Source: Merdimmobilis hominis
Lineage (GTDB): Bacteria; Bacillota; Clostridia; Oscillospirales; Ruminococcaceae
Assembly: GCF_900104615.1 (NCBI RefSeq)
Contig: NZ_LT629939.1
Span: 1,625,239 to 1,689,238, forward strand
Reading direction: 5' to 3'
Length of the DNA stretch: 64,000 nt
Of this stretch, positions 23,491 through 32,513 are shown piece by piece. The notes beneath the pieces are model-generated. The model saw only the letters and a list, made by a program, of their open reading frames with translations. It was not told the DNA's origin and ran no database searches. Each line of letters starts with the position of its first letter. The stretch's first letter is position 1. The position numbers were made by a program, and so were the translations under genes.

Positions 23491-23504
23491 TAAAAGTGTG
23501 TTGC

Positions 23505-24056
23505 CTAGTCCGTCTTCAAACGTACACCGGAGCCCTCATCATCAATCGTCATAACAATACCGTTGCTGTCTCCGTTCACGCTGGCTACAATGAGCCAACT
23601 GTAACCTTGCTTGAGAGAAAGGGTTTGGGTGCCTTCCTTCAGTCGATTTACCTGCCCATCGGGATCATGCTGCTTAGCGATAGCAGCCACAAAATTCCGC
23701 TCGGGATTGTCCTGAGCAACTGTGACGGTGATTTCCGTTTCTTTGTGCGCATAAAGCCGGCAGACTTTTATTTCACGGTTTAGATTTTTCCAAGAACAAG
23801 ATACCGTATTGGAAAACTGATTGCAGCTGATAAGGAGGCCGGCCGCCGAGCCGTTGAAGGATCCGTCCGACAACATCTCATCGGTAATTTGGTCGATGCT
23901 TGTGATGTGTTCCCAATCGTCATTATGGGAAGGTGCTCCGAAAAGTGTTCCCATGATATGTCCTGCAATGATAAAGAGCGCTGCAATGAGAATAATTGCT
24001 GATACTACGAACATCATTTTTTTGTTGGCCGGGCGCTGCCAATATCTATGGTTCAT
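23505..24056 (-). CDS. membrane-anchored hypothetical protein
   Basis: 183 aa from ATG 24056 (AAAGGGGG upstream). Basic N-terminus, one membrane helix at about 13-35 (MMFVVSAIILIAALFII), then an extracytoplasmic domain of beta character with two Cys that could pair. No family recognised. Confidence 0.65.
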   Translation of the reverse strand: MNHRYWQRPANKKMMFVVSAIILIAALFIIAGHIMGTLFGAPSHNDDWEHITSIDQITDEMLSDGSFNGSAAGLLISCNQFSNTVSCSWKNLNREIKVCRLYAHKETEITVTVAQDNPERNFVAAIAKQHDPDGQVNRLKEGTQTLSLKQGYSWLIVASVNGDSNGIVMTIDDEGSGVRLKTD

Positions 24057-24082
24057 AACTGGCCCCCTTTGTTTGACCATCC

Positions 24083-24337
24083 TTACTCATCGCCATACTT
24101 TTCGTCATACTCCTCGGGTGTGATGAACCGGCAATCTGACGCTGTAAACTGTTCATCGAAATGGATAAATCTCAGCACATCTTCGACGCTGATCGACTTC
24201 ATCAACCGCGCATATTTTTCCTTAAATCCCTCATCTGGAACTTCTCCCAGCTCAATGCACAACCCGGCCGGGCGGGGTTCTCCATTTTCGTTCTCTGCCA
24301 ATCCCTGAATTTCAAGGCAGATCCTCAATTTCTTCAT
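24083..24337 (-). CDS. small acidic hypothetical protein
   Basis: 84 aa from ATG 24337 with AAAGGAG 8 nt upstream. Acidic (TPEEYDEKYGDE at the C-terminus). Lies between the SpoVT-like regulator and the membrane protein, probably co-transcribed. Confidence 0.6.
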   Translation of the reverse strand: MKKLRICLEIQGLAENENGEPRPAGLCIELGEVPDEGFKEKYARLMKSISVEDVLRFIHFDEQFTASDCRFITPEEYDEKYGDE

Positions 24338-24375
24338 TGTGCTCTCTCCTTTACAGATACTTCTTGTCAAAGTAT

Positions 24376-24915
24376 TTAGAGTTCCAAATCCTTTTCGATT
24401 AGTTCCACAACCAAGGTCAACAATGGCATTTCCTGCTCAGATATGGGAGCCATGGCGTCATCCGCGATCACTACAAGCGCGCCATAGAGATCTCCCTGGG
24501 CTACGATCGGGAGCGCGGCAATAGCTTCAATACCTCTCAAGCCTACGGGTTTAAGTAGGTTCGTTTCTTTTCCATCCCACACAAAAGATTGCCGCTCCCG
24601 CATCAAGGTTTCCATATCATTAGAAACAGCCTGTCCCTGAATTTTATGGCGCTGCGAACCATACACAACAACTACTCGGTCAGTGTCACATACGGCAATC
24701 GTCCTGCCCATCAACTTGCTGAGTGCATCCGCGTATTTCTCCCCCAAGGATTTAACATCCAACAATGGGGAATATTTTTGAAAGATCACACGATCCTCTT
24801 CCACCAAAATTTCCATCGGATCATTGGCCTGGAGCCGAAGGTTTCTGCGGATCTCCTTTGGAATTACAATTCGGCCAAGGCTATCAATGCGTCTGACAAT
24901 ACCTGTTGCTTTCAT
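24376..24915 (-). CDS. SpoVT/AbrB-family transcriptional regulator
   Basis: 179 aa. Residues 1-50 (ATGIVRRIDSLGRIVIPKEI) form the AbrB swapped-hairpin DNA-binding domain; residues 55-175 resemble the GAF-like C-terminal domain of SpoVT. SpoVT itself regulates spore genes; an element-borne copy may interface with host development or control element genes. The start may also be ATG 24921, two codons earlier. Confidence 0.85.
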   Translation of the reverse strand: MKATGIVRRIDSLGRIVIPKEIRRNLRLQANDPMEILVEEDRVIFQKYSPLLDVKSLGEKYADALSKLMGRTIAVCDTDRVVVVYGSQRHKIQGQAVSNDMETLMRERQSFVWDGKETNLLKPVGLRGIEAIAALPIVAQGDLYGALVVIADDAMAPISEQEMPLLTLVVELIEKDLEL

Positions 24916-24921
24916 CGTCAT

Positions 24922-25092
24922 TTTGCTCCCTTCTCCGGCCCTCTGCCGGGTGCCAAAACCATTGTAACAGCTTTGGCTTCCCGACTAGCGTCAGCAAGGT
25001 CGGGTGGTGAAATGCGGAACCACCCGGCACAGAGCCGGATTTTGCTTATTTGCTTGTTCACTGCTGATCCGTTTACTAATTTGTTATGTAAC
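24922..25092 (-). other. structured intergenic segment
   Basis: Contains hairpins CCGGC-TCTGT-GCCGG and GGGTGGT/ACCACCC without a T tract and a weak promoter-like TACAAT at about 24960. No gene seen. Confidence 0.4.
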
Positions 25093-25521
25093 TCATTTAA
25101 CTTCTTGTACTCCAGGCAGCGCTAGCTGCCCACTCCGAAACGCTGTGTAAAGGGTAGTACCTCGCCCATCGGTCAGATAAGGGAGGAAAACTTCGTCGGC
25201 CTGCACATTGCCGGCCTCTACAAAGGCCATCTGAGCCAGCACCCAGTCTCGGATATTCCGCCAGGCTGTGCGCTTGGCCTGCTCCCGATCCACCTTGATT
25301 TTTTCTCTCTTAAAGGCGGCCAGTACCCCGTCTATGTTGGCCGGAAGCTGGAAGCCTAAGATCTGGCCTTCTACCAGCAGGCCGAAAGTCAAGCCAATGG
25401 GATCGCCGGTTTCGTCGTAGTCGATCATGATCTTCCTGGCGCCGCCTTTGGCCAACGCACCCTGAATCTCCCCCAAAGAAGTGTAGACATCCACTTTAGA
25501 ACTGTAATTTTTTATTGCCAT
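25093..25521 (-). CDS. hypothetical protein
   Basis: 142 aa from ATG 25521, which has GGAG 8 nt upstream overlapping the previous stop. Alpha/beta with YTSLGEIQGALAKGGARKIMIDYDETG, then helix. Found in operon with 25527 and 25796. A mobile-element protein of unknown function. Confidence 0.65.
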   Translation of the reverse strand: MAIKNYSSKVDVYTSLGEIQGALAKGGARKIMIDYDETGDPIGLTFGLLVEGQILGFQLPANIDGVLAAFKREKIKVDREQAKRTAWRNIRDWVLAQMAFVEAGNVQADEVFLPYLTDGRGTTLYTAFRSGQLALPGVQEVK

Positions 25522-25526
25522 CTTTT

Positions 25527-25799
25527 TCACTCCAATTCATCCCAGAAAATTTCTTCTTCCAACATCATGCGCTGCCGCCTATCATACTCATCTAACCAGA
25601 CACAGTAATCGAGGAGGTCATCGAGATCCTGTTCTGGCGGGCAAATATACTCCGGATTCGGGTAAGTGTTCGTCGCGGCGGCCGGCCTAACATCTTTGAC
25701 GGCATTTTCTTTTTCTTCTTTCTCCCACAATTCGCTCAGATAGATGAGGCGTTTGATGAACCTGCGCAATTTGTAGAAGAAATCCTTGATTTTTCTCAT
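25527..25799 (-). CDS. small hypothetical protein
   Basis: 90 aa; basic amphipathic N-terminus (KIKDFFYKLRRFIKRLIYLS) that could associate with membrane, then an acidic C-terminus. GGAGG before the ATG. Overlaps the upstream gene by 4 nt. Confidence 0.6.
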   Translation of the reverse strand: MRKIKDFFYKLRRFIKRLIYLSELWEKEEKENAVKDVRPAAATNTYPNPEYICPPEQDLDDLLDYCVWLDEYDRRQRMMLEEEIFWDELE

Positions 25800-25981
25800 G
25801 GCTCTTTTTCCTCCGTATGACGGGTGACATTGGTTCGAATGGCATGTTCTCTGGCCATCTTGTCAATGACCCGTCCCAGATCTTTCTCGCCATACCCCGC
25901 GGCCGCAGCCCACTTGCACAGATTGTAGTAGGTCTGTTTTGTGATGCGCACCCGGAGGTACATCAAATTTTTCTTATCCAT
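25796..25981 (-). CDS. small basic protein, possible ribbon-helix-helix type
   Basis: 61 aa: LMYLRVRITKQTYYNLCKWA followed by a helix (LGRVIDKMAREH) gives a strand-helix-helix pattern compatible with ribbon-helix-helix regulators, but this is a weak fit. AGGAG upstream; overlaps the next gene by 4 nt. Confidence 0.55.
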   Translation of the reverse strand: MDKKNLMYLRVRITKQTYYNLCKWAAAAGYGEKDLGRVIDKMAREHAIRTNVTRHTEEKEP

Positions 25982-25993
25982 CCATCATCACTC

Positions 25994-26560
25994 CTATTGC
26001 CGAATGTCTTCGTCAGCGATTTCTTCCGGTACAACAGCATGATCAATCCGTAGCTGCTCCAGGAGCTGCGTAGTAAGAGGCTGCCCCTCCGGAGGTTTTT
26101 TGAAATAGAAGTCATATTTCATGCCCGCAATGAACTTCCTGCTGCGTTCATAGGTAAAGTAGATGGTTTGCCCGGATTCCGTCTGGAGAGCAACCATTTT
26201 GCTGCTCTTGAAAGCTGTATTAGAGGTTGGGTCTATATAAGCCGGCAGCCCCTCTGCAAAACTCAGCGGCCGCGAACCAATGCAAGTCATGCGTAGGACA
26301 AAATAATTCTTTGTTTTCCCAATATGAAGGAGCTTGGCTGCATAGCCCAGGCAGAACGCATCCAATGCGACACCTACCCAGATAAGTGGGAGATGATCCG
26401 TTGCCAGTGCGAAAAAAACTGTTCCTGCAAGAATGCCGAGCGCCAACAGCCTCCATCCCAAAGCCCTATCTGTAAAAAATTTGGGAAGCTCTTCCGAAGG
26501 AGCTCTTGCCCCTTCAGTAAGGAGTTCCATTTCTCTGTTTTCCTTTTTTAAATCCGGCAT
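25994..26560 (-). CDS. membrane protein with two helices
   Basis: 188 aa from ATG 26560 (AAAGGAG 7 nt upstream). Membrane helices at about 35-53 and 57-75 followed by a cytoplasmic or external domain with YFKKPPEGQPLTTQLLEQL. It overlaps the end of the sortase gene, so the two may work together, but no known sortase-accessory domain is seen. Confidence 0.65.
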   Translation of the reverse strand: MPDLKKENREMELLTEGARAPSEELPKFFTDRALGWRLLALGILAGTVFFALATDHLPLIWVGVALDAFCLGYAAKLLHIGKTKNYFVLRMTCIGSRPLSFAEGLPAYIDPTSNTAFKSSKMVALQTESGQTIYFTYERSRKFIAGMKYDFYFKKPPEGQPLTTQLLEQLRIDHAVVPEEIADEDIRQ

Positions 26561-26562
26561 TT

Positions 26563-27324
26563 TCATTCTCCTTTCGCAATCAGAGATACGCCTTCCACCA
26601 AGCGAAACTCCAGCACTAACCTGCGATTCGTCTGAGCGGCATTTAATGGATAGCAGGTGTAAAAGAACAACCTGCCGTCATCCGTGCCCGTTTTTCCCCA
26701 GGTGGAGGAAAGCAGATACCATCCGCTGTCCATCAGGATGTCGCTCTCTAACTCTCCGTTGTTATACAGGTAGCGTTTTTCGAGTTCTTCAGGCGGAAAG
26801 TACACGGCTTGTTGCACCACGGATGCCAGTTCACGACCGACATATTCATAAATAAAGGTCCCATCGTCCGTAACGATCGTGACGGTATCGCCTTCTTTCG
26901 CTTGAGCAAAGAGCTTACCAGATTGGTAGTTGTGATCAGAAATAGCCACATGGCCGGCAAGATCCCCCGGGAGGCTGGCATTGCAGGACATAGAGGCACA
27001 ACCTTCTGCATCCACATACTCCTGCGCCTGCGTCCAGTAAAGCTCCAGCTCTACTCCCAAATCGTCTGATGAAAGGGCGCCGACATAGGTATACTGTTCC
27101 GGCCACTCCAGCGGCTTTTCAGCAGTGATTTTGGGAGTCCCATCATCTTCTTTCCTTGCTTCGCCTTGAGAGCCTTGTAGGGGCATTGCTGTGGCGCTGT
27201 GAGCATCCGGTGGTGAGAGAGATACTTTCTCATTCAGCGGAGCCTCGGCATTAACTGGCTGCTCTATACAAAGAAGCGTTAATGGTGCGAGTAGCAATGC
27301 TAAGATAACGGCATTCAGGTTCAT
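26563..27324 (-). CDS. sortase-family protein with N-terminal signal/anchor
   Basis: 253 aa. Hydrophobic N-terminus, a linker to about 75, then a sortase-like domain: AGHVAISDHN contains the catalytic His, KLFAQAKEGDTVTI matches the conserved strand, FFYTCYP the catalytic Cys (TxTC-like), and NRRLVLEF the Arg. Sortases link surface proteins to the wall or to pilin. No substrate gene is adjacent; the repeat adhesin at 43282-49086 has its own sortase. Driven by a type B promoter. Confidence 0.75.
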   Translation of the reverse strand: MNLNAVILALLLAPLTLLCIEQPVNAEAPLNEKVSLSPPDAHSATAMPLQGSQGEARKEDDGTPKITAEKPLEWPEQYTYVGALSSDDLGVELELYWTQAQEYVDAEGCASMSCNASLPGDLAGHVAISDHNYQSGKLFAQAKEGDTVTIVTDDGTFIYEYVGRELASVVQQAVYFPPEELEKRYLYNNGELESDILMDSGWYLLSSTWGKTGTDDGRLFFYTCYPLNAAQTNRRLVLEFRLVEGVSLIAKGE

Positions 27325-27362
27325 ATAGGCGAATCCTCCTTTATTTGTCCTTCAATAGGTAT

Positions 27363-27391
27363 ATAGTAAAAAAAATCAAAAAAACGACCAA
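27363..27391 (-). promoter_or_regulatory. type B promoter upstream of the sortase operon
   Basis: TTGGTC (27386-27391), 17-nt spacer that is T-rich, TACTAT (27363-27368). The RecD-like gene terminator lies directly upstream. Confidence 0.65.
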
Positions 27392-27421
27392 AAAGAAAAA
27401 GCCTCCCCGAAGGGAGGCTTT
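27390..27421 (-). terminator. terminator after the RecD-like gene
   Basis: GCCTCCC-TTCG-GGGAGGC with TTTTTCTTTTT on the minus strand, running into the -35 box of the next promoter. Confidence 0.9.
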
Positions 27422-27432
27422 CGAAGTAATGG

Positions 27433-29799
27433 TTATGGGAGAAGCCCCTGTTCGCGGGCAGCTTCCCGAAGGCGCTTTTGCAGCAGGGTATTCCGTTTGC
27501 TGGTGTCCTCTTTACGGATCGCCATGCGGATAGCCGCGGTCTGGCCAAACAGGCAGACAATTTCCTTGCCGCGGGTAACTCCGGTATAGAGCAGGTTACG
27601 GCGAAGCATATAGACCTGGGACCAGAGTACCGGCATAAATACCGCCTTGAACTCAGAACCCTGGCTCCTATGCACCGTAATGGCATATCCGAGCTGCACA
27701 TTGTCCATCTCATCCGCGTAGTAATCGACGATATTTCCTTCATCAAAGTCGAATTCAATGCCGACAATAAAGGAGTTTTCCTGTTCAGGATCCCGGTGGA
27801 TCTGCCGGATTACACCCATATCGCCGTTATTTGCCTTCTCTGTGTTCTTTGACTGGATCACGCGATCCCCCACATAATAGGTTCTGCTTCCAATGGTGAC
27901 TTTTGGAACATCTTCACGGCCGCCGAAAATCCGCTCCTGGATGCTGCGGTTGATCTCACCAGCCGAAGCCAGGACGGTTTCCCGCCGCGGGCAGAGGATC
28001 TCAACTTCCTTGAGACCGTATTTTTTTACGGCTCGGAGATAGCAGCTGATCATCCGCTCCTGAGCCATCCTGTCACCTTCAGGGTCTACCTTCAGGTTTT
28101 CGGGAAGCCCCTTGGCCTTGGGCATCTTAGTGAACGGGGTAGGGAAGAATGCGAACTCCGACATGCTGGTTTCCAGTTTCACATCGCCGGTTCGGATTTT
28201 CTGAGCGTTTTTGACGATCAGGCTGGTTTTCCCCTGCCGGTAGATGACGTCCAGCCGGACAACGGGGATCACGCCGGATTCGATCATGTCTTTGAGGACG
28301 GCGCCGGCACCGACGGAAGGAAGCTGGTCAATATCACCGATGCACACAAATTGTGCGTCCAGCGGGATCTGCGATACCAGCTTTGCCATAATGGCCATAT
28401 CGGTCATGGATGATTCGTCCATAAACACAATCCCGACATCCTCTGTCAGCAGACTTTCCTCAGAATGATCGTACTCGCCGTCTTCCAATGGACGCAGGCC
28501 CAGGCCTTTGTGGATGGTGTACGCCGGTTCGCCCGAGGATTCCGCCATCCGGCGGGCTGCTTTTCCCGTAGGCGAAAGCAGCAGGACTTCTGGTGGGTCT
28601 TCCTCATCATCCTTATAGTTCTCCCACACATTCCTTTTGTAAAGATAAAGGAGGAACCGAAGGATCGTTGTTTTGCCTGTACCGGGGCCGCCGGTGATCA
28701 CGCACACCTTATTGGTAAGGGCTGTCCTGACCGCCTCGATTTGCTTTGGTGCCAGCTGAATGCCGAATTTTTCTTCGGCCTCTGTGATCTTGTCTTCCAG
28801 CGTCTCGGCCGCAAACTGCCGGCGCCGGTCGAGAGGCCGCTTGAGCAGCCTGACCAGCTTGCTGGCTACCAATGTCTCATTGTGGTAATCCGGATAACGG
28901 TAGACGGCAGCGGAATCATCCATCTGGCCGTCAATGACGACCTCTTTGTTGAATTCCATGACCTGCAGCTCCGTATCCACCTTTTCATCCGGCACCCTGT
29001 TGTCCTCCAGCGCCCGGCTGTTCAGCAGCGTTAGTGTCTCCTGGATCAGATTGCCTCGTTCCAGGAACAGATGTCCCGAAGAGTTGGCGTCTTTGAGCAC
29101 GGTGCTGATGGCTGCCTGAATGCGGAGCGGGGAATCCAGCGGGGTGCCCAACTGCGCCGCAATGGCGTCGGTGGTGGCAAACCCGAATCCGTGGATCTTC
29201 ATGAGTTTGAAGGGCTCCGCCTGGATAACCTCCAGGGTATTGACCGGGAATTCCTTTTGGATTTTCTTAATCTTGCTCAAGCTCACATCATAGCGCGAGA
29301 AGAACAGAACCAATTCCTGCAATTCCCGTGTGTTCTTTACACTCTCAATAATACAGGCAAGCGTCGATTTTCCGATGCCTTTGACCTCCCGCAACCGGTC
29401 GGTTTCCTTGGTTACGACCTCAATGGACTGCTTTCCGAATGTCTTATAGATGTTCTCAGCGGTTTTGGGGCCGATCCCTTTATACAGGCCGGAGGACAGG
29501 TATTTGATAATTCCCTCTTTGCTGGATGGCGGCTCCTCAAAGAACGATTGGACCTGAAAAGCGTAGCCGTCCCGGTTTTTGTTTTTTACCCAGCGCCCGG
29601 TCAGGCGGGTGATCAGGGTTTCATTTTCCGGGAGGAAATCGCCTTTGGCCACAAAGGTTTTGTCCGTCTGAACCTGAGCGGGGGCGTCGTCATCTGCATC
29701 CACCAGGGAATACAGGGAGATCCGGTACTGTTGATCATTTCCCCACAGACGGCGCTTAAAGCGTCCTTTGATTGTTGTGACCTGTCTAACAGTTTCCAT
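27433..29799 (-). CDS. RecD2-like ATP-dependent DNA helicase
   Basis: 788 aa from ATG 29799. N-terminal OB-like part, tandem helix-hairpin-helix motifs (YKGIGPKTAENI, LREVKGIGKSTL, MKIHGFGFATTDAIAAQLG), then SF1B motifs: TGGPGTGKTTILRF (Walker A, about 370), SPTGKAARRMAE, FMDESSMTD (Walker B), GDIDQLPSVGAG, and AITVHRSQGSEF near the end. RecD2 helicases move 5'-3' and act in recombination and repair. The gene follows the YqaJ-like nuclease gene with one base between stop and ATG, so nuclease and helicase are likely a functional pair behind leader copy 5. Confidence 0.93.
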   Translation of the reverse strand: METVRQVTTIKGRFKRRLWGNDQQYRISLYSLVDADDDAPAQVQTDKTFVAKGDFLPENETLITRLTGRWVKNKNRDGYAFQVQSFFEEPPSSKEGIIKYLSSGLYKGIGPKTAENIYKTFGKQSIEVVTKETDRLREVKGIGKSTLACIIESVKNTRELQELVLFFSRYDVSLSKIKKIQKEFPVNTLEVIQAEPFKLMKIHGFGFATTDAIAAQLGTPLDSPLRIQAAISTVLKDANSSGHLFLERGNLIQETLTLLNSRALEDNRVPDEKVDTELQVMEFNKEVVIDGQMDDSAAVYRYPDYHNETLVASKLVRLLKRPLDRRRQFAAETLEDKITEAEEKFGIQLAPKQIEAVRTALTNKVCVITGGPGTGKTTILRFLLYLYKRNVWENYKDDEEDPPEVLLLSPTGKAARRMAESSGEPAYTIHKGLGLRPLEDGEYDHSEESLLTEDVGIVFMDESSMTDMAIMAKLVSQIPLDAQFVCIGDIDQLPSVGAGAVLKDMIESGVIPVVRLDVIYRQGKTSLIVKNAQKIRTGDVKLETSMSEFAFFPTPFTKMPKAKGLPENLKVDPEGDRMAQERMISCYLRAVKKYGLKEVEILCPRRETVLASAGEINRSIQERIFGGREDVPKVTIGSRTYYVGDRVIQSKNTEKANNGDMGVIRQIHRDPEQENSFIVGIEFDFDEGNIVDYYADEMDNVQLGYAITVHRSQGSEFKAVFMPVLWSQVYMLRRNLLYTGVTRGKEIVCLFGQTAAIRMAIRKEDTSKRNTLLQKRLREAAREQGLLP

Positions 29800-29800
29800 G

Positions 29801-30940
29801 TTATGCACCTCTCTTGCGGCGGGTCTTGGCCTTTTTTGCCTTACTGCGCACATTGAACGTCCGGCTGACGGAGGTTGTGATGTACGCCTCGTCAATCAGC
29901 ATCTGATAGACCTCTGGATGCTCCTTTTGAAGGCGCTCCATATTTTCGGCCGACAGGGTTTTGCGCTCTGTGCTGCTGAAACCGGCTTTGTAGGAAAGAT
30001 AAATGCTGTCCAACTCGCCGCTCTGATACCGATCGCCAAGCATATTGACCAGAGGAAGCTCAATGCTGTCCCGCTGGGCCTCCTTACTCTTGATTATCGC
30101 ATTCAGCTCACTGATCTCCTGCCGGACAGCGATCGACTGCCGCAGGATCTCGGCCATGTGGACGGGGAACTTCAGCACATTCCCATCATTTCTTGCTGTC
30201 TTTCCGTAATGCCGGATCAATGCCTTTTTAAATTCGGACGCATGAGGCCCCAGCGCCTGGGAAGGAGGGATCTGTTTGAGAACATGTTCCTCCCAGAAGT
30301 CCTTCACAACCAGGGGAATGGTCTCCTCGTCCTCTTCCGTCAACTCACAAAGGTGGTAGGTCAGATCTGTGCTCAGGTTATTTCCCCCACAGCTGTAACC
30401 GATGATGCAGTGCTTGAGACCTCGCACCAGCATTCCAAATTTGCTCTGGGCGACATGCGCCGGATCCGGCTGCTCCCGATACTCCATATACTTGGAGAAG
30501 GAGGTAGTCTTTGCCTCAAACAGGACCATCTCATTTTTCTGAAGCTCCGTCCCGCAAATAACGCGGTCTTCCTTCATCAGGAAAAGGCCGTCAATGTCCG
30601 CACGCATATAAGGGTAGAGAGTGCTCTCCACCATGCGCTTATCCCGGATGGGGACGGCGCCGATCTCACGGCCGATGGTTTCCAGCATGACCGGCTCCAA
30701 AGCGTGGCCAATATCGAAGCGGTATTTGGTTTCCAGGGAGACTTCCTCAGAAACCTTTTCCGGATCGACCTTATCCTCATAGATGTCTACTGGGGTTTTG
30801 AACCCGGACAGGCCGACAATAGCAGGGTAATCGGAAGCACAAACGGCGAGTTTGCGTTCTTTCAGCCATACTCCCCGAGGGATTTTTTCGGTGTCTTCCA
30901 GAATTACTGTGAAAGGATATGTTGTTTTCTTCTTTGCCAT
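29801..30940 (-). CDS. YqaJ-family recombination nuclease
   Basis: 379 aa. PD-(D/E)xK signature: GHALEP with E82, RADIDG with D115/D117, and FEAKT with E142 and K144. The first ~35 residues precede CASDYPAIVGLSGFKTP, typical of the lambda-exonuclease-like YqaJ family. The C-terminus is basic. It probably degrades one strand to create recombination substrates; a partner annealase is not seen in the window, although DUF932 next door could have a related role. Confidence 0.88.
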   Translation of the reverse strand: MAKKKTTYPFTVILEDTEKIPRGVWLKERKLAVCASDYPAIVGLSGFKTPVDIYEDKVDPEKVSEEVSLETKYRFDIGHALEPVMLETIGREIGAVPIRDKRMVESTLYPYMRADIDGLFLMKEDRVICGTELQKNEMVLFEAKTTSFSKYMEYREQPDPAHVAQSKFGMLVRGLKHCIIGYSCGGNNLSTDLTYHLCELTEEDEETIPLVVKDFWEEHVLKQIPPSQALGPHASEFKKALIRHYGKTARNDGNVLKFPVHMAEILRQSIAVRQEISELNAIIKSKEAQRDSIELPLVNMLGDRYQSGELDSIYLSYKAGFSSTERKTLSAENMERLQKEHPEVYQMLIDEAYITTSVSRTFNVRSKAKKAKTRRKRGA

Positions 30941-30973
30941 AGGAAATCCTCCTTGATAAACAAAGAAGGGTGT

Positions 30974-32167
30974 TTACACACCCTTCCGTCCAATGTACTT
31001 ATCATTATAGGTATACTGCCCGGGCAGATCGTGACCGGCGAAATCAAACTTGAGGGCGCGGGCGAATCTCTCGCGATATTCCGCCAGTTCCTTCGGGTTT
31101 TCGCTTTCTCCCATGAGAAGGGAAAGCACTTCGCTGAGGGAGGAGTACACATCATACGCTGTCTGCGGCCTTTCTCCCCAAATGATCTTCCGGTTTTCAA
31201 ATACGGGAGCTCCGTATTTGGCCGGGATCTTCAGAAATTTGAGCATGGCCAGCAGCGCAGTCGCCGGATGGTCCAGTACCGTTTCCACCAGTTTCCTGAT
31301 GCACTCGCCGGAATCCTGAAAACGCTTGTCGATCAGCCGCAGCGACTTCTCGAATTCTTCCAGGCTGGTATTCCCGTTGTGCTCCAGCTTCAGCGGCATA
31401 CAGTAGTTCAGGCCATAGCGGTCATCCGTCAGGCGCATTTGAGGCGAAATTGTGATCGCCTTGCGCCCGTTGTCGGAAGTGCTGATGCAAACCGACTGCT
31501 CATAGGTCAGATCCCGTGAGGCGGCATCGAAGGGGATCTCTACCTTGCACTCCCCCAGCTGCCAGGTGGCGCTGGTATAGCTGTGCGTGTAGTTACCCTT
31601 CACAAATTTTGCAGGCTTTTCACATGCAAAATACGATGCTGCTGCTTCCATCAGATCTTCGGCGGGGATAAGGTTGTATTTCCTCCCCAGGATCGCTTCA
31701 ACCTTGCCGTTGTTGAAGATCAAAAGCCCTTCACCTGGGGTGAAATCCGCATAGTCATTGAGATGCGCTGCCAGGATCTCCGGCGGCAGTGCGTTCAGCG
31801 CATCACCGGAGATCCGCAGGCGGTCGTAAATGGACGCCAGGGCGGTATCCCGCAGCATAAAGGTTTGACCATTGGCTCTCAGAAAGATTTTGGTGCCGTT
31901 TGCGATGCTGTCATAGGCAAGCGTCTGCAGTACCTCGTCGTTCTCAAACCTCTCCTTCGCTTCTTCTGCGGTCGGCATTGCCCTGAAAATCAGGTTTTTG
32001 ATCTTGACTGTGCCGGTGGAGCGGGCGGCGCCCAGCACCTTTGTCGCTGCCAAGAAGGCGCTTTCATCGTTGGTTTCGTAACAGAACCTGTCCTGATATG
32101 CTTTTGCAAACCGGGATTCTGTCTCGGTGATCGCGCAGGAATTCACCATTGTCATTGTCGTAGCCAT
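30974..32167 (-). CDS. DUF932 family protein, first gene after leader 5
   Basis: 397 aa. The sequence (LRISGDALNALPPEILAAHL, GRKYNLIPAEDLMEAAASYF, then SVCISTSDNGRKAITISPQM) follows the DUF932 pattern common on phages and conjugative plasmids. Function is unknown; DUF932 genes often occur near recombination or plasmid-entry genes. It precedes the YqaJ nuclease and RecD2-like helicase, suggesting a DNA-processing operon. Confidence 0.8.
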   Translation of the reverse strand: MATTMTMVNSCAITETESRFAKAYQDRFCYETNDESAFLAATKVLGAARSTGTVKIKNLIFRAMPTAEEAKERFENDEVLQTLAYDSIANGTKIFLRANGQTFMLRDTALASIYDRLRISGDALNALPPEILAAHLNDYADFTPGEGLLIFNNGKVEAILGRKYNLIPAEDLMEAAASYFACEKPAKFVKGNYTHSYTSATWQLGECKVEIPFDAASRDLTYEQSVCISTSDNGRKAITISPQMRLTDDRYGLNYCMPLKLEHNGNTSLEEFEKSLRLIDKRFQDSGECIRKLVETVLDHPATALLAMLKFLKIPAKYGAPVFENRKIIWGERPQTAYDVYSSLSEVLSLLMGESENPKELAEYRERFARALKFDFAGHDLPGQYTYNDKYIGRKGV

Positions 32168-32267
32168 AGAATGTTCCTCCTGTTGTTCGTTTCTGGTTAA
32201 TTTTCGTTTCTCTATGTAAAAAGGCGGCCTCCCTCGACCAAAGGGAAGCTAACCTTGAATTGGCAAT

Positions 32268-32427
32268 AAAAAAGGCACGGTCGCGCCCAGAAGGGCGCAA
32301 TCGTGCCGTTAGGTTTCACACCGGCCAGCTGTCAGCATGAACAGGAGGCCTTACTTTACTGCCTCGGTGGGCAGCGGATACTTTCATGGAATACCTGAAG
32401 TATATGCCGCTTTTTGTATCGTGTCAA
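32268..32427 (-). promoter_or_regulatory. leader module copy 5, upstream of DUF932-nuclease-helicase operon
   Basis: TTGACA (32422-32427), 17 nt, TATACT (32399-32404). First hairpin is CUGCC/GGCAG (compensatory as in copy 3); the second stem contains a U-G pair in place of C-G. Terminator at 32268-32305. Confidence 0.88.
32316..32387 (-). CDS. putative leader peptide, copy 5 (23 aa)
   Basis: Synonymous changes at codons 6 and 16; Gly for Ser at 9 and Ala for Val at 18. Frame and UGA position are retained. Confidence 0.5.
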   Translation of the reverse strand: MKVSAAHRGSKVRPPVHADSWPV

Positions 32428-32460
32428 CTACCTAACTGATTTTTCTGGCTTACCTTTATT

Positions 32461-32493
32461 AAAAAGAAAAAGCCCCGCCGAAGCGGAGCTTTT
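32461..32493 (-). terminator. terminator after 32514 gene
   Basis: AGCTCCGC-TTCG-GCGGGGCT then a T-rich tract on the minus strand. Confidence 0.88.
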
Positions 32494-32513
32494 GTCAGGA
32501 AAATACCGGCTTT

